Assembly: GCA_033675545.1 (NCBI GenBank) | Contig: JAWDGP010007208.1 | Location: forward strand, 70,001 to 134,000 | Direction of reading: 5' to 3' | DNA from: Elysia crispata | Taxonomy: Eukaryota > Mollusca > Gastropoda > Plakobranchidae | Length of the DNA: 64,000 nucleotides | Shown: piece by piece, positions 15,111-35,958 of the stretch | How the letters are laid out: each line of letters starts with the position of its first letter | Position numbering within the stretch: position 1 is the stretch's first letter | The notes under the pieces: model-generated | What the model saw: only the letters and a program-made list of their open reading frames with translations | Told to the model about the DNA's origin: nothing | The model's database searches: none | Program-made: the position numbers and the translations under genes

Positions 15111-18100
15111 ATGGCAGAAAAAGATGCTCACGATTATGATGGGTCCTTTCAAGTAACAGAATGCAAAATGAGAGAGTTAAATGAAGAAGAGTCTCAGAAA
15201 TTACAAGCAGATACAAAACTTGTTCCTGAATTCAAGCAGAATAAATTAGAGCAAGAAGCCCAAAAAAATTGGGATCTGTTTTACAAGAGAAACACCACAA
15301 AGTTCTTCAAAGACAGACATTGGACAAAGAGAGAGTTTTTGGAGCTGTCTGAATGCAAGTCTCAGGTAATTTGAAAAACAAGAAGAAAGTTGGACTGTGT
15401 TAAGTTTGCACAAGAACAAAAAATATTGATATTAGAGTCTTATTTTTTTCATGTTAAGGCACTTGCAGTCATGTCTGTTTTTAAATTCCTCATCAGAGTA
15501 TGTGGGAAAAAAGGCAGTGCTTTACTAAGTAATAAAATCCAGAATTTCTTTTCCATGGGAGATAGATTTTGCCCATATTTAAAAAAAATAATCAACTTGG
15601 GCAATAAATTTTGTTTGTCGTTTGGGTTTTTATTTAAATGTATTTGAAAACCTCATCAATTTAGATTTTAAACTTTTTAATTGGTAGTTTTATTGTAATT
15701 TTTATGATTTATATTATAACTCTGCCTCTATTTTTTTTTATCTTCGTCAGACTAAGCCTGTCATTTTTGAAGTTGGTTGTGGTGTTGGGAACTTTATGTT
15801 CCCTTTACTTGAGGAGGACCTAAATCTAATTTTCTATGCATGTGATTTTTCACCACGAGCAGTTGAGTTTGTAAAGGTATAAAGGGCTGCAAATTATTCC
15901 ATTTCATAGAAAGCTAGTTTTTCTGTCTTCTTTTTATCCTTAGGCCATTAAATGTCATTTCATTTATGATATATTTAATGTGTACTTATGTTTTAAAGCC
16001 TCTCTTTGCATTTATGCGCTTTTTGATGTGACTTGACTCTAGTATCATTTTATAAAGAAACAATTTTTATAGTCTTTGAGTGTGTGCATGTTAAACTATT
16101 TATTTAAAAATGTGAGGTTATAATTATATTTTTAGCAAAAATGTTCTATCCACTGGACTTTGCACCAAGCTATTTTCATCCCTAATATTTTTCAAAAATC
16201 ACTTTTTTTTTTCATTCATTCTTACAATATGCAATGATACTCATATTTACTTTCTAAGAATACTGCAGTATATTTTATTAGTCCTTTTTTTTTCAAGTAA
16301 TTCCTCAAAAAGTTTAACAGAAAGTGGTTTAGTTTTTTGTTTGTTTGTTTGTTTCTTTTTAATTCCTTTTTATCTAATATTTTTTTTATTTTTAATTTTA
16401 TTGTAAATCATTATTTAATTCCTTTTCAGAATCATTCTTCATACGATCCAACGCGCTGCACAGCCTTTCAATGTGATATTACAAAAGATCACATAGCAGA
16501 CAATGTTCCTAAGGAGTTAGTGGATACTGCAACTTTAATTTTTGTTCTTTCAGCATTGCACCCAGATAAGATGGTCGTTGCTGTGGAAAACATTGTCCAG
16601 GTCTCTGTTTATTTCAATTTTCAGCATGATTTTCCTTGCATTTATTTTTTTAGAGCATGTAGTAGTCTATGATCTACCATGTGTGTGTGCACATTAAAAT
16701 TTCTTTAGTTTGAACTTCATAGAACAACCCATAAGTCTATGTGACATGAAGAAAATGTAATCTTTGAAATTTAAAACAAGGGTAAATCATGCACCAGTCA
16801 GTATTTGATTTATTGAATTTTTGAGTGCTGTTAGTGCCCTTTAAATATGCCAAGAAACAAATATCTATTTCCAGGACTATTTTATTTTAAATACTTTATG
16901 AAGGACCATTAATGGCCAACTTTAATATTTAAAGGGCTTTGCTTGTGAAAATTACTGTAACATAATATTTATTAACAATATCTGTGATAGTTATTGTGTT
17001 CATTAAGAAGATTAACTTTGAAGCATTAAATTTATAATATTACCCTTTTGCAGTTATCATTTAAGCTTTCAGGAACAGTAATACTTATGGTAGTTTTTAC
17101 TTTTCAAATAAAGTTGTGTAAAAAAAGATATATAACTTTTAAATTTGCAAAAGAGTATCAGTGAAAAACATCATTTGTAGAGATCAATAAAATATATAAC
17201 AAGCTGTAGGATTAATAGTACTTGCTTTGACAGCTGGATACAGAGTCATCTCTATTTTGTGAACCAAAATGGCTGGCATCGTAGACTTGATTATCTTTTG
17301 TTTGAAGCTGAATTTCATTCTTGCATTAGTGTTTGGATCATAACATAGAGAAGATATGACTAATTTTTTGGGCAAGTAATGCTTCAAAGAAGTTAAACTA
17401 AAAAAGAAGGATTTTTTTAGATGTATTCATCTCAATGGGAAGCGTCAAATCAAAATAGGTATAAAAGAATGCTTTTCAGTAGAAGGCAAATTGGGACATT
17501 GATTGATAGGGATGGGGCTTTAGAAAGAAGATTATGTGAGAAGGGGTTTTTTTAACTGAGGTCTGATATTTTGCAATTTTTTGTAAATACGTAATCGACA
17601 GAATTTTTTAATGTGTGATCCTTTTTCTTAATACTTTTCTAATCCACATTAAGATTTTTAGTATAGATAATAAATCAGATTGACTTTACATTGTACTTCT
17701 ACTGGTTATTATTTAAGCATTTTTTTTATTATTCAATCATTGTTTTTTTCCTCATTTTGTAATTGTTTCGCTTTCTCTTCATTTTAAAGCAAAAAGTTTT
17801 GGACTTTGTTGTGTTTATATTATTTGCATTATTTTGAAGAGACTTATGGTAGGCTGATATTCCATCAAGTAAAAATGATAAGATGTGCCTAAATGTTGCT
17901 CAAAATCATAATTTCAGGTTTTGAAACCAGGAGGTGCTATACTGGTCAGGGATTATGGTCTGTATGATCATGCAATGCTACGCTTTTCCAGGGGACATAA
18001 ACTCGGAGAACATTTTTATGTGAGGCAAGATGGCACCCGAGCATATTATTTTTCTTTAGGTGAGCATATGTCGAAAGAATACCTTTTTTTTTCACACAGT

Positions 18101-18990
18101 ATATCTTTTTCGGTTCTAAGTGATTTTTTTTTTGTTTGTTTTTTTTTCTCAATTGCTTTAGGAAAATATTAAAAAAGAATTGTTTTTTTTTCAAGAAGCG
18201 TATGCTTCTCACAAAAAGCAGTGAGAGAAAGTATTGCATTTTGTACATTTGCTCTTTACTGATGAAATTATCTGTTCTTAGTCCTTAACAGGTGATTATA
18301 TTAGTTTTTAGACTCTGTTAGAAAGAAGGTGAAAAACTGCAAATGAAATATTACTATGAATAGTGATATTTTCAGGTTTATTCTAATTATGCAGATACAA
18401 AAAGAAAAGAGAAAATTTTAATGCTCTTTTTCATTTTTTCTTTCAAGCAGTACATGATTTCACTTTATTTATGGCTTCATGAAGAAGTTTTTATTTTTTT
18501 TGTAATTTAATTTGTACAGACCTTTTCAAAATTTTGAAAACAAAATTTGCAAGAAATGCTTAATAGCTTTTTACCTAAAAATAAGTTTTTCCCTCATTTT
18601 GAATCTTTAATTATTTGAAAACCTCAAAGTTGCATGATCCTAAAAGTGATTGTCAAAATATATCTGTATTTGTTGTTTTCACCAGAAAAACTGAGTTCTG
18701 TAATGGAAGCAGCTGGTCTTAAAACAGAGAGATGTGTTTACATCCAGCGAGCTACCATTAACAAGAAAGAAGGGGTCAATGTTCCTCGCATTTTCGTTCA
18801 AGGAAAATTTGTTAAACCTGCATCCTGTTCAGCATCTTTTATTTGTGAGCATGATGAAATTGCTGACACATTAACATCAAAGTGTTCTGTGATAAAGAGT
18901 GTGACTTTAAATGATGAACATTCATTAAAAAATGAAGATGACCCTGATTCCAGTGTAAACAGTACTCAAAGAGAAACAAGTATCAGATGA
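15111..18990 (+). CDS. METTL6: METTL6, tRNA(Ser) 3-methylcytidine methyltransferase
   Basis: Coding exons: 15111-15365, 15751-15876, 16430-16600, 17918-18059 and 18686-18990; all phases agree and give 332 residues. METTL6 is a class I S-adenosylmethionine-dependent enzyme that makes m3C32 in the anticodon loop of serine tRNAs. The family N-terminal block (NWDLFYKRN near residue 55, FFKDRHW) identifies METTL6 over METTL2 or METTL8. The SAM-binding motif I is EVGCGVGN at residues 92-99, with ACDFSPRA (115-122) carrying the acidic loop residue. [13 protein letters not shown] and RDYGLYDH (195-202) are also family hallmarks, and NKKEG...PRIFVQGKF closes the fold. The remaining tail of about 60 residues is longer than I recall for vertebrate METTL6 (about 284 residues in all), acidic and probably disordered. 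The ATG at 15111 was chosen; the nine bases before it are in frame but hold no other ATG. Confidence 0.92.
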
Positions 18991-21900
18991 TATTTTGAAG
19001 AAATTAAAAGACTTAATTCTTTTTATATGTCGTTTTTTATCCCTCATATTTAGGACGAAAGAGTATTGATGTAAAAAAAACAACATGCTCAGATCATCTC
19101 ATGAAAGATTCCTTGTTATTACTGATATCTGGAAAAAGACTAAGGAACTGGTGTTATATAGCCACAGACATACATACATGGATTATTTTTTTTATCGGAA
19201 GCAAGTAGTAGAGAACTCTCCTGTTCTTTTGGAAACAATTTTTCTGTGCAACATTTGGATTTCTCTTTTGTGTTTCACTTTGAACCATGATTATCACTCT
19301 GCAAACATTGATATCATGTTTTATAGTGGATAAAGATTGTAAATATCAGTGTATTATTCACTTTTCAATGCATTTCATGAATAATGAATTTGTTTGGAGA
19401 AAAACTTTGATGAAAGCAGAACGTGATTTGTAACCAAACTTCAGGAGCGGGAGGAGCTGCGACTGAGATCCAATATTTTTCAATATTTTAGATACTCGTT
19501 TTCATTTAGGGTAATAATATTATGATACCACTAACACAGATTTAGATCCAATAAATTCTTAAGAGACATGAAAGAATATAATCAATCTTTATCTGGTGCC
19601 AAAATATGATTATTTAACTATATCCATAGAAAAGCCACTGATAGAATTAAAACGCTGTGATCTTTCAGATGACAGAATATTTCAAATTATGTTTTGGAGA
19701 AAGGATATATCAAAAGTGATATTTCTTTGCATCACTATTATGAGTGCAAATTTCATCTTTGTTGAACTTATTAGCATGCATCATAATAAATTGTAATGAA
19801 AATTGAAATTTTGACATAATGTTTTCCTCTGATGTGAAAAAGTTATGTTGTTGATCAATTCATATAAATTGACTTTTTGAGAGTAATTAACCTCATATGT
19901 GTATAACATTCCTAAAAAATGCCAGCTTCCCAACCCTTCTCTCCGATTCTCTTTTGTTGTAAAAGAAAAGGAAAAGAGCTATGTGAACTGATTAGTGTTT
20001 TGTTTTGTTTTTTTTTGGGGGGGGCTCATTGTAAGAATTTCTATGTAGCTCGAATAGGACTTAAAAAACCTTGCCATTGAAAGGCTTAATGTTTTTTTTT
20101 TCAACTATTTACTCAAGATGTGAGCGATTTCTTACAATTAGTATGAATTTAAATTTGGTAAATTTTAATTTCTGTCTATGTAATGACCTAGTTTGATAAC
20201 CATGGCATCACTATTAACAGCACCTCATATCTTAACATGAATAGCATCAGTATGTTGATATTATCTTTACAAATACAGTGGCATACCAAGTTTTTGTTTT
20301 TCCCTTACATTCAACTCAATATACACAAATGATTACTGAGTAGCAGAAGAATTTATACTATGTGCATTGAATTTACAAATGATATGATGTATAACCAATT
20401 TCCATTATGTGTAATACACATTACTAAACACTTAACATAGATAAAACAAACAAAGTGATAATGTGTTAGAAAGTAAAGAAAAATTCTGTGATGTCTTTGT
20501 GTATTGAAATTAAAATAAGCATAATCTAAGTTTAAAAGTATATAGGGTAGTTTAATATAAGTCTTACACTTGGGTCTAAAGTTGCATCGTAAATTCATCT
20601 TTTTTGTTAGAAAAGATGAAACTTAAAACTGCAAGTTTGAAGGAAACAGAATTTGAGTAATGTAAAGAAAATGATCATGATGTTGATCTCAGAGGGCTGA
20701 GAATTGAAAAAGCCTTTTCTTCTTGGATCGACCTCTCTCATCCTTTGAGTGTATTTTTTATGGTACTCTTACAGTATCAGTCACATGATTGAAAACAAGT
20801 AAGAACTGATTGATACAAAAATTCAGTTTCATTAAATATATGATAATGGATAACGCTGAAAGATACTTTTCCCTATGTAACATCGTACATGAGGGAAAAA
20901 GTTTTTATTTGGTGAAGACCCTAGTTTTGATTTTACTTTAGAAAAAATCTTGGTCGTGTAATAGTTATAAAAATTACTTTAAAATTTGTGTTTGCCATTC
21001 TTCTGCAAATCCTTCACAAAGTCAAATTTTTCGAAATGAGATCATGGAGATTTATCTTTTCTTAGAAAGAATAATGCTGTGCATTCATTACCAATAATGG
21101 TAGCTTTTTCTGCTTGAATTTGGGCTTTTTTTCATTAGAAGCGGATGGACCTTATTTTAGTTTTGTTTGTAAATATTTTGGGCAAGACAACTGATAATCT
21201 GAACATGAAGTGATTTTCAATGTTCCAACATTTGTTTTCTTTTTTTTTTATAACTTGACTCAGTTTATGATTGGTGAAAAATGTACAGCAAATGAGGGTG
21301 ACAATTTTCGGTCATCAGAACGTTTCTCTATAATTATTTTCTTCTGCTTGTAAACACGATTGCAGATGGGTAGAAACATAACATGTCACAAAGCAAATTA
21401 CTTTAATGGCATACTTACACAAACCAAAGAAATAAATGCAAGATTATCAAACTTGACTCATTGAAATAAAACATAGTTTCTCATTCTCAATCTCTTTACA
21501 ACAAATGTACATGGATGTGTTTATATTACATTGGACGGAGAGGATAGGTAACAATAAAATCTTTTGAAAATTCTTTTCTGTAGCTGAGAGACCTGATGAG
21601 ATAACCATTATTTGAGAAGAATAAGACATTACATCTAAACAGCCCAAGTTGAAATTTTTTGGAAACATCAAGATGTACAGATCTGCGTATTAGAAGCTTC
21701 AAAATAAAGGCTTGATTGCTTTTCAAGGTGAAAACAGCACTGAAAAGCTTACTTTATATTTCTCACCATGAAACGCTTCATTATATATTTGTTTGTTTCT
21801 CAACAAAGCAGTGGAAAAATCAGATGAAGACTAGAGGGCATGAGATAAATTCTTATGATTTTTAATAAAACCCCGTTATCGACACAAAAGTTAATACAAA

Positions 21901-23177
21901 ACACAATACTAAGATTCAAAGAAAATAATGCGATTGATCACAAATATCACACCGTGATTGCTGGGTGATTTGATAAAGATAATTTGCTCATTTCTTATAA
22001 GTTTGTTCGAAGATGAAACGACATGGCTTTGTTCAAGACCGATGTTTTGAAGCCTTAAAGGATAAAATTTAATAGATTATCGACATTTTATTGTGATTTG
22101 TAAGAATCAGGTACAGGTACAGGCTCTGTCAAAGGAATTTAACTTGGCTTTGTCTGAGATATTAGATATCGAGCACACAGGTCTTAGAATGTTAGAGTGT
22201 ACCATGGTTTGTAATCTAGCTCTGCGTTAAAATCTTCTTTTACAAATCACATAACTGTTTTGGTTTTTTTTTTTTCATATTCATCGTATGCAGTTATAAA
22301 CTTAAATTCAAATGATTGGGGGTTTTAATTGAAAATTATTCAAACATATGGAATTTGAGGTAAAAGTAAAAAGAAGTGAGCATCATACAACATGACAATG
22401 TAATTGACATGATAGATAGTGAAAATTATCAACACGGTGTTTGTTATACTACAAAATTTAATCCCTCAAAAGCACACTTGATGGAATTATAAATCTAATT
22501 ATGTTGTTTTTCAGAACAAATCAAAGCCTAATCCATTCATACTTTAGGAAAACTTTTTCAACTTATTAACTTTGAGTTTAAGCCATCCTACTAACTTATG
22601 GAGCGACTTATAAAATTCTCACAGCTTATACTTGTTGGGGAGGAGGAGAAAAAAGACGCTGACATCACTGTTTAAGCTCTTAGAGATACATTGTAGTTTG
22701 ATGAGATTCGAGTCCACCATCAGATAGCCCAAGATAGGTTTCAAGCCCAGAATCTCATCTTTATTAGCCCAAGGCTCTAAGATTCAGTTATTGAACCCCC
22801 AGCCTGTTTAAGTGCATACATATAAACGTAACAAATAACAAACCGTGACGTCAGTTTGAATATAGAGAGGGCATTACCGCCAAGCAATACGCCATTCTGC
22901 TTGACTAAAACAATTATAGTACATCTATTTCTAATCGACGACAGATTCAGAAAGTTTATCATTTTCAAAAGCAAGCGAGCTATAAACAATTGTACACAAT
23001 AGCTTAATTAGCACCATATGTAACAAATTCGTTCTATACAGTAAATTATGACAATATAATATTATTTGTTTGTTGTTTGATATCACCACTCCACAACAAA
23101 GTGATCTCCGGACTTTTTGCATATACATCAATGGAACAAGTCAAAATTGAAAAGATGCGGCTTGAACTCACGTAGGT

Positions 23178-23262
23178 ATGGGATTCGAACCTGCGAAGAA
23201 GGTCCTTACGGATTTCATGGTGGAGGCTATATGTACCCCACAGCCACCGACGCTTCTGAATG
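23178..23262 (-). repeat. tRNA-derived fragment, possible SINE head
   Basis: On the minus strand a perfect B box (ggttcgaatcc) is preceded by ggtggctgtgggg, which could be a degraded A box, at about the spacing of a tRNA gene. No canonical acceptor stem can be drawn, so a tRNA-derived SINE is likelier than a tRNA gene. Confidence 0.4.
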
Positions 23263-24049
23263 ATAACCATGAGCTCACGGCGTAATGATAACGTATGGCG
23301 AAGTAAATGTCCTCTTTTCTTTCTCTTTTGATCCATTTAAAAAGTGTGTATATGTTTATTATAATGATTATACGGTAGTTATAGAAAATTCATTGTACTA
23401 AAATTTTTAGAGATAGCATTTTGCATTTAAGATCCTCCTCAACTTTCTTCTCTTCTTTTTTTTTTTTTTTTTAATCCTTTTTATGAATCTCTTCTTCTTC
23501 TTCTTAGCCTTTTTTTCATTAGCTGTGGAAGCAGTATTTCAGTATAATCGAACACGTTCTATCTTTGAGCATCCCTTCTAAGTTCTACCAGTACATAATT
23601 TAAAATGCAGAAGCTTAGCGAGAAAAATCTTGGTTTCTTATTTTTAGCACTAAAGTTGTAAATGTTCAATATTCATGTACTTTCGAAAGTTATTTCTACC
23701 ATATTAGAGACATTCTAACATCGCCAAACGTAGAGATATTGATGTTTACCTATCAGATGCAAATAAACAAGTAATCAATGGACGTTATTTTTTTGTGAGA
23801 TCAAGTAAACCAATGTTTGGACGTTATAAGTATTTGAGATAACAGAACGATGTACAAGCGTTGTGGCATGAAATTACTAGCATGAAAGCCAGAATCAGCA
23901 GGTAATGTAGGTCAATTAGGCAATGTCAAGAAAAAATTATACACACAGTTGCTTCTTGTAAATATATGCAAAATTCTAGGCCTAAAAGAACATTGAAACA
24001 TGTTGCCGGAGCTTTGGGAAAATGCAGTAGGCAGTTTTTTTTTTGTTTA

Positions 24050-24051
<2 letters not shown>

Positions 24052-24131
<80 letters not shown>

Positions 24132-24139
24132 CATTATTA
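24052..24139 (+). repeat. (ATT)n microsatellite
   Basis: About 85 bases of ATT repeat. The poly-Leu, poly-Ile and poly-Asn frames here are artefacts. Confidence 0.95.
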
Positions 24140-24555
24140 GGCCTACTCCTTGCAGGCATGATCATTCGATCCATTGTCTGGCTGCTGTTTATTGTAAACT
24201 TCTATGGATGTGCTTGATGCCTTGAGCACCATGCAATTTTTAACCCATTTGCCGTGAAAACGTCAACCACCATTTACTTATGTGTTGTCACGACACTCAA
24301 CAAGATCAATAATACGGTAACAGTACGTATTTATCTCTGCAAAAAACACCGATAAGTGAATCATGCACGTCTGTCCTCTTCTGGCCAGCACGTAACCTTG
24401 TCTTCTTTTAAGCTGATGCAAATCTACCATAGCTGGCATGAATAGCGCCTGTCACGGGCTTTTTTCTATATGTATATAACTTTTTTTTTTGTATATATAG
24501 TTGCATATCTCTAAAAAAAAAACGCATTCCGTGTAAATACGCTGGTGTCACAAAA

Positions 24556-30920
<6,365 letters not shown>

Positions 30921-32357
30921 AGATGAAGTAATTTTTTTTTGTTATGTTCCTCTTCAATTTTTGCACGAAATCTTCGGCAGCATAGAATCGAAGGACAGAC
31001 AGTAAATAAACTTTTTTCCAGTTCCGCTACTCAAGACATCGCCGCGTTTCCACTGGCCTTGGACAATAAAAAGCCTTCTGGCAAGAAGAGATTTGTTTTG
31101 TTGATCAGTATCACCTAAGATACCGGTGTGAACGCTTTGTATTCGGGTAGCTCCTCTGGCATGAGATCCCCACCGCCTGGCTGTGGTATATGTTGTTTTA
31201 AGAGCCTGGAGCGACGAGGTCTATTAGCCGATCAGCAGTTATCGGAGGGAATAGAAGAGGCTAGAATCTCACGTTAGGACAAGGCATGTCCCCGGAAAAT
31301 TATATATTCAATGAATAGGCGAAACATGGTCACAAACTAGTACTCTGTGATTTATGCGCCTATAGAAAAAGGGTCCAATTATCAATCATTTGATGAAATA
31401 TTTATGAAGCTAATTCTTTTCACGGCATTCGGGGTTTCCTGTAACTCTTTATAAAGCAATTAAATATTTACGACAAACTTTACTAATTTTCTGTCTCAAA
31501 AACACTTTCAGTGAACGTTTGAGAATGGTATCATAACAAGCATTGTACAAAATCAAACAATGTAGAAATTCTCAAGGCGTTCCATTAATGTGATTACCGT
31601 CGCTAGGTCTTGAATGGAGTCTCTTTTTGCTCCTGCTGAGAACAAAACCGGCTTTATGTAGTTTGGAAACTATACGTATATGTAACTGTACTCGTTCAGG
31701 CTCAAGTTAACTAGGCGTCCACTCTAAAATTCAAAAGAAGTAGGTTTGACTAGTTTGACTTTAGGTTATGGTTATCTGGCTCGAACTGGTTAAGTGAAAT
31801 ATAAGAGCTTTACAGGGAAAGTGAAAACTCGCGTGTGGGTGTGAGGGGAGGGTGACTTGCTTGCGGAATGAAGGCGAATGGATATTTGTGAAACAGGCTG
31901 ATTCAGAAGAGAGAAAAAAAAGACAATGACATACGCTTTCCAATAGTTTTTCTGCTCCTTTTTTTCCAAACAACATAATTAGAAGCAAACCTTTGTGTTG
32001 TGATATTTCGCTAATCAAATGCCTGGGAAGATCAGGATGTATGAATTATAACTATGTGTGAGTGTGTTTTTTTTGTTTTTTTTTTTTTTGTTTTGTTTTT
32101 TTTTGGGGGGGGTGTACTGTGCATGAGATAAAGCAAAAAGGATATTAACGGATACAGATTGATCTTGTTACTTCTTCTGTACATCAAATGAACATTTTTC
32201 AGGCAGATCGAGGTTGAAAAAGTGAAGCCTAGCCCCAGTTCACCGACCGTTGGAGTGTTTACGAACCCACCACGGAAGGCCTAGTTTTGTTTTTCTTTTG
32301 TTTTTTGTATTATTTTAATCTGTGCTCTAAGAGGAGGAAAAAAATATAATAATATAA

Positions 32358-33204
<847 letters not shown>

Positions 33205-33659
33205 TAATCGATGAAATGGAAAGGAGTGAAAGGAAAAATTAGGAGATGAGAATAGAGAATAAGAAGAAGGAAGAGAGGAAGAGAGGAATAGGAGGATCAA
33301 GAAGCTGTGAGAAGAAAAACAGGCAGAAGGTAATAATAGAAAGAAAAGACCCAATGAGTTCAGTGAATGATAGAGATGCCAAATGGGGATTTAATTAAAA
33401 AAATAAAAAGGAAGAAAAGAAATCCTGTCATGGGGAATAAGTATACACACTTGTGTAGTAAGTCAATATTTCATACTAATGTTACCTTGAGTGCCGAATC
33501 GATCCGCTGCAACCCATAGCAACTAGAATCAGCAACGTCCACTATCTAACTGCGATGCTATGTTTCTAGGACCCTGCGTGAAGTCGGTTCATTTCGATAC
33601 GGTCATCTCCTAGTTCTTGATTCCCGCCAATTGAACACCTCTTCTCAATTTATTATCAT

Positions 33660-33735
33660 GAGGGTCCCGTGATGGTTAACTCATTTAGCTCAGCGATTAA
33701 TGTCGCTTGACCTCCCAAGTAGCTATAAGGGAGTG
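33660..33735 (+). repeat. tRNA-like fragment, possible SINE head
   Basis: An A-box-like tttagctcagcgattaatg is followed by an anticodon-arm-like cttgacctcccaag segment. The B box is not preserved. Confidence 0.3.
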
Positions 33736-33794
33736 TATATGTCTCGATGTTGTTCTGTTTTTACCTCTAGTTGTTACTGTTTTACGTACAGTTC

Positions 33795-33823
33795 ACTTTT
33801 GTTGCTGTTGTTGTTGTTGTTGC

Positions 33824-33887
<64 letters not shown>

Positions 33888-33898
33888 GCTGTTGCTGT
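33795..33898 (+). repeat. (TTG)n microsatellite
   Basis: About 100 bases of TTG repeat with a few CTG variants. Confidence 0.95.
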
Positions 33899-35605
33899 TC
33901 TTGTTTTTGTCCTTTTTCTTACTGATGCCGAAGTAATTTATTTTTTCTTGCTGTTTTTATTGTTGTTATAGGTGAAGAGTCTGTCGATGATGATGAGAAG
34001 GTTTTACTTGGTCTCTCTTAAACTATTGAGGCTTTCTTTGAAACTTTAATTTGTGCTTATTTTGTGGAAGTCGTTTTCGAAATTGATTTCGAAACTTTAT
34101 TGCTGTTTTTATAACCATTTTGGTCTTTTCATTAGTTTTTTAACCATTAAGTGATGTTCTGTTTTTGTTATTGCTGTTGTTGTTATCCTTGATTTGTTGT
34201 TATTTTGTTCTTTGTGAAATTGTTGTTGTTTTTTTTCGTTGCTGCATTTCTATTTTATGTTCATGCTTTATCTTTTTTTTTTTTTTTTTGTTATCGCTTT
34301 TGATTTCTATTTCATTAAATACATGTAGTCTTCCATTTCGTCAATACTGGATTTTAAGAATCAATTCTCCATTGGTGACAATTAGGCACTCGGTGTGCAT
34401 ATAATTATGCTTTACACACAAATGCAGGGTTATCTGCTAATTATAATAAGTTTTATGGTCATTATCATTATGTTAACATTTTTTATAGTTAAGACATGCA
34501 AAAGACTAAGAGAAGAAAGATAGAAGAAAGAAGAAACCAAAGTTTTCAATTGTTTTTTTAACGGGTCTAAATTTTAAAAAAGCCTAGCTGGTTGCTGTGC
34601 TTTAAATGTTAGGTTTCTATCTGTTGTTTAAAAAATTTTATACAAGCTTGTTATCTTAACTGCGGTGTTGATTAGTATTACACTAATCTTATTCTTCATA
34701 ATTTTTAAAAAGTAAAGCAATGTAAAGAGGGAAAAAAAGGGAGAAGATTTGAATAAATGCTGTCTATAATTGTATATGAGACAGCGAGGAAAAAAGTGGT
34801 CAGTGCGTCAGGCTCGTAAATTGGCTCCTGCGTGTTTTAATGAGGACCATTTCAAAGGTTTTCTTGGAAAAAATTACCTTATACCGACGTAAGACTTCCA
34901 ACGTACGTGTAAGAGTGATACTTAATAGCGCATAGTTAAGAAAAGAAACACATCTATTCTGTAGGGCACGGAATAATTATAAAATGCCGTTTGACACGAC
35001 TGTTCAAAGGCCCTTCCAGGTTAAACAAAAAACAAAAACAAATTAAGTGACCTTTTCATACCATAAGATATAAGATTAAAAAAAAGAGAGAAGGAAAGAA
35101 AGAACGAAGAGAAAACAAGCAGTGCGGTTTAACAATTATGTACTCGCTTTGTATTTTCCTTAATAGGAACTGTTAATTTTTTTCTTTTGCAGGAGTTTCC
35201 AAAGACATTAAAGGTGCATGCCTTGAAACATTCAGTGATAGATATATTTAAAACAACGTGAACTCATATCTCATATGTGCTACTTTGATGCTATTATAAA
35301 ATCGATTTCGAAATGTCAATTCCTCAAGAATGATTTTATGCTGCATAATGGACCCGATTACCGCGTGGCGTTTGTGTATGCGTAGGTATGTTAATATTTG
35401 CTTACAGGTGACCTCTGCTACATGTAAAAGGTTTTTTTTTTTTTATCAAGGTTAGCTTCAATATGGAGAAGGGTGAGGAGTAAGATGTAGACACATGAGA
35501 AGTGGATAGAAAGATGAAAACCTATTTTAAGAAGTCGAAAGTGATTGGGAAAAGGTGGGGGTGGGGGTGAAAAGTAGGATAGAATGAGATGGGGAAGGTA
35601 TGATG

Positions 35606-35958
<353 letters not shown>

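Larger units (their letters stand above)
18991..24555. other. 3' flank of METTL6 and gene-free region
   Basis: The METTL6 3' UTR probably ends at one of the AATAAA sites at 19550-19555 or 19785-19790. Beyond it I see only AT-rich sequence with stop-laden short frames, a tRNA-like fragment near 23200 and an (ATT)n array at 24052. METTL6 and the minus-strand gene at 24556 converge on this region. Confidence 0.5.

Noticed and set aside
15390-15647. 85-codon open frame just after METTL6 exon 1
   Set aside because: It lies inside intron 1, shows no family similarity and starts without an ATG.
19085-19333. 82-codon open frame after METTL6
   Set aside because: It lies in the METTL6 3' UTR before the AATAAA sites and has no similarity or coding signature.
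23178-23262. Functional tRNA gene
   Set aside because: The B box is perfect but no acceptor stem or regular anticodon arm can be folded; a SINE remnant is likelier.
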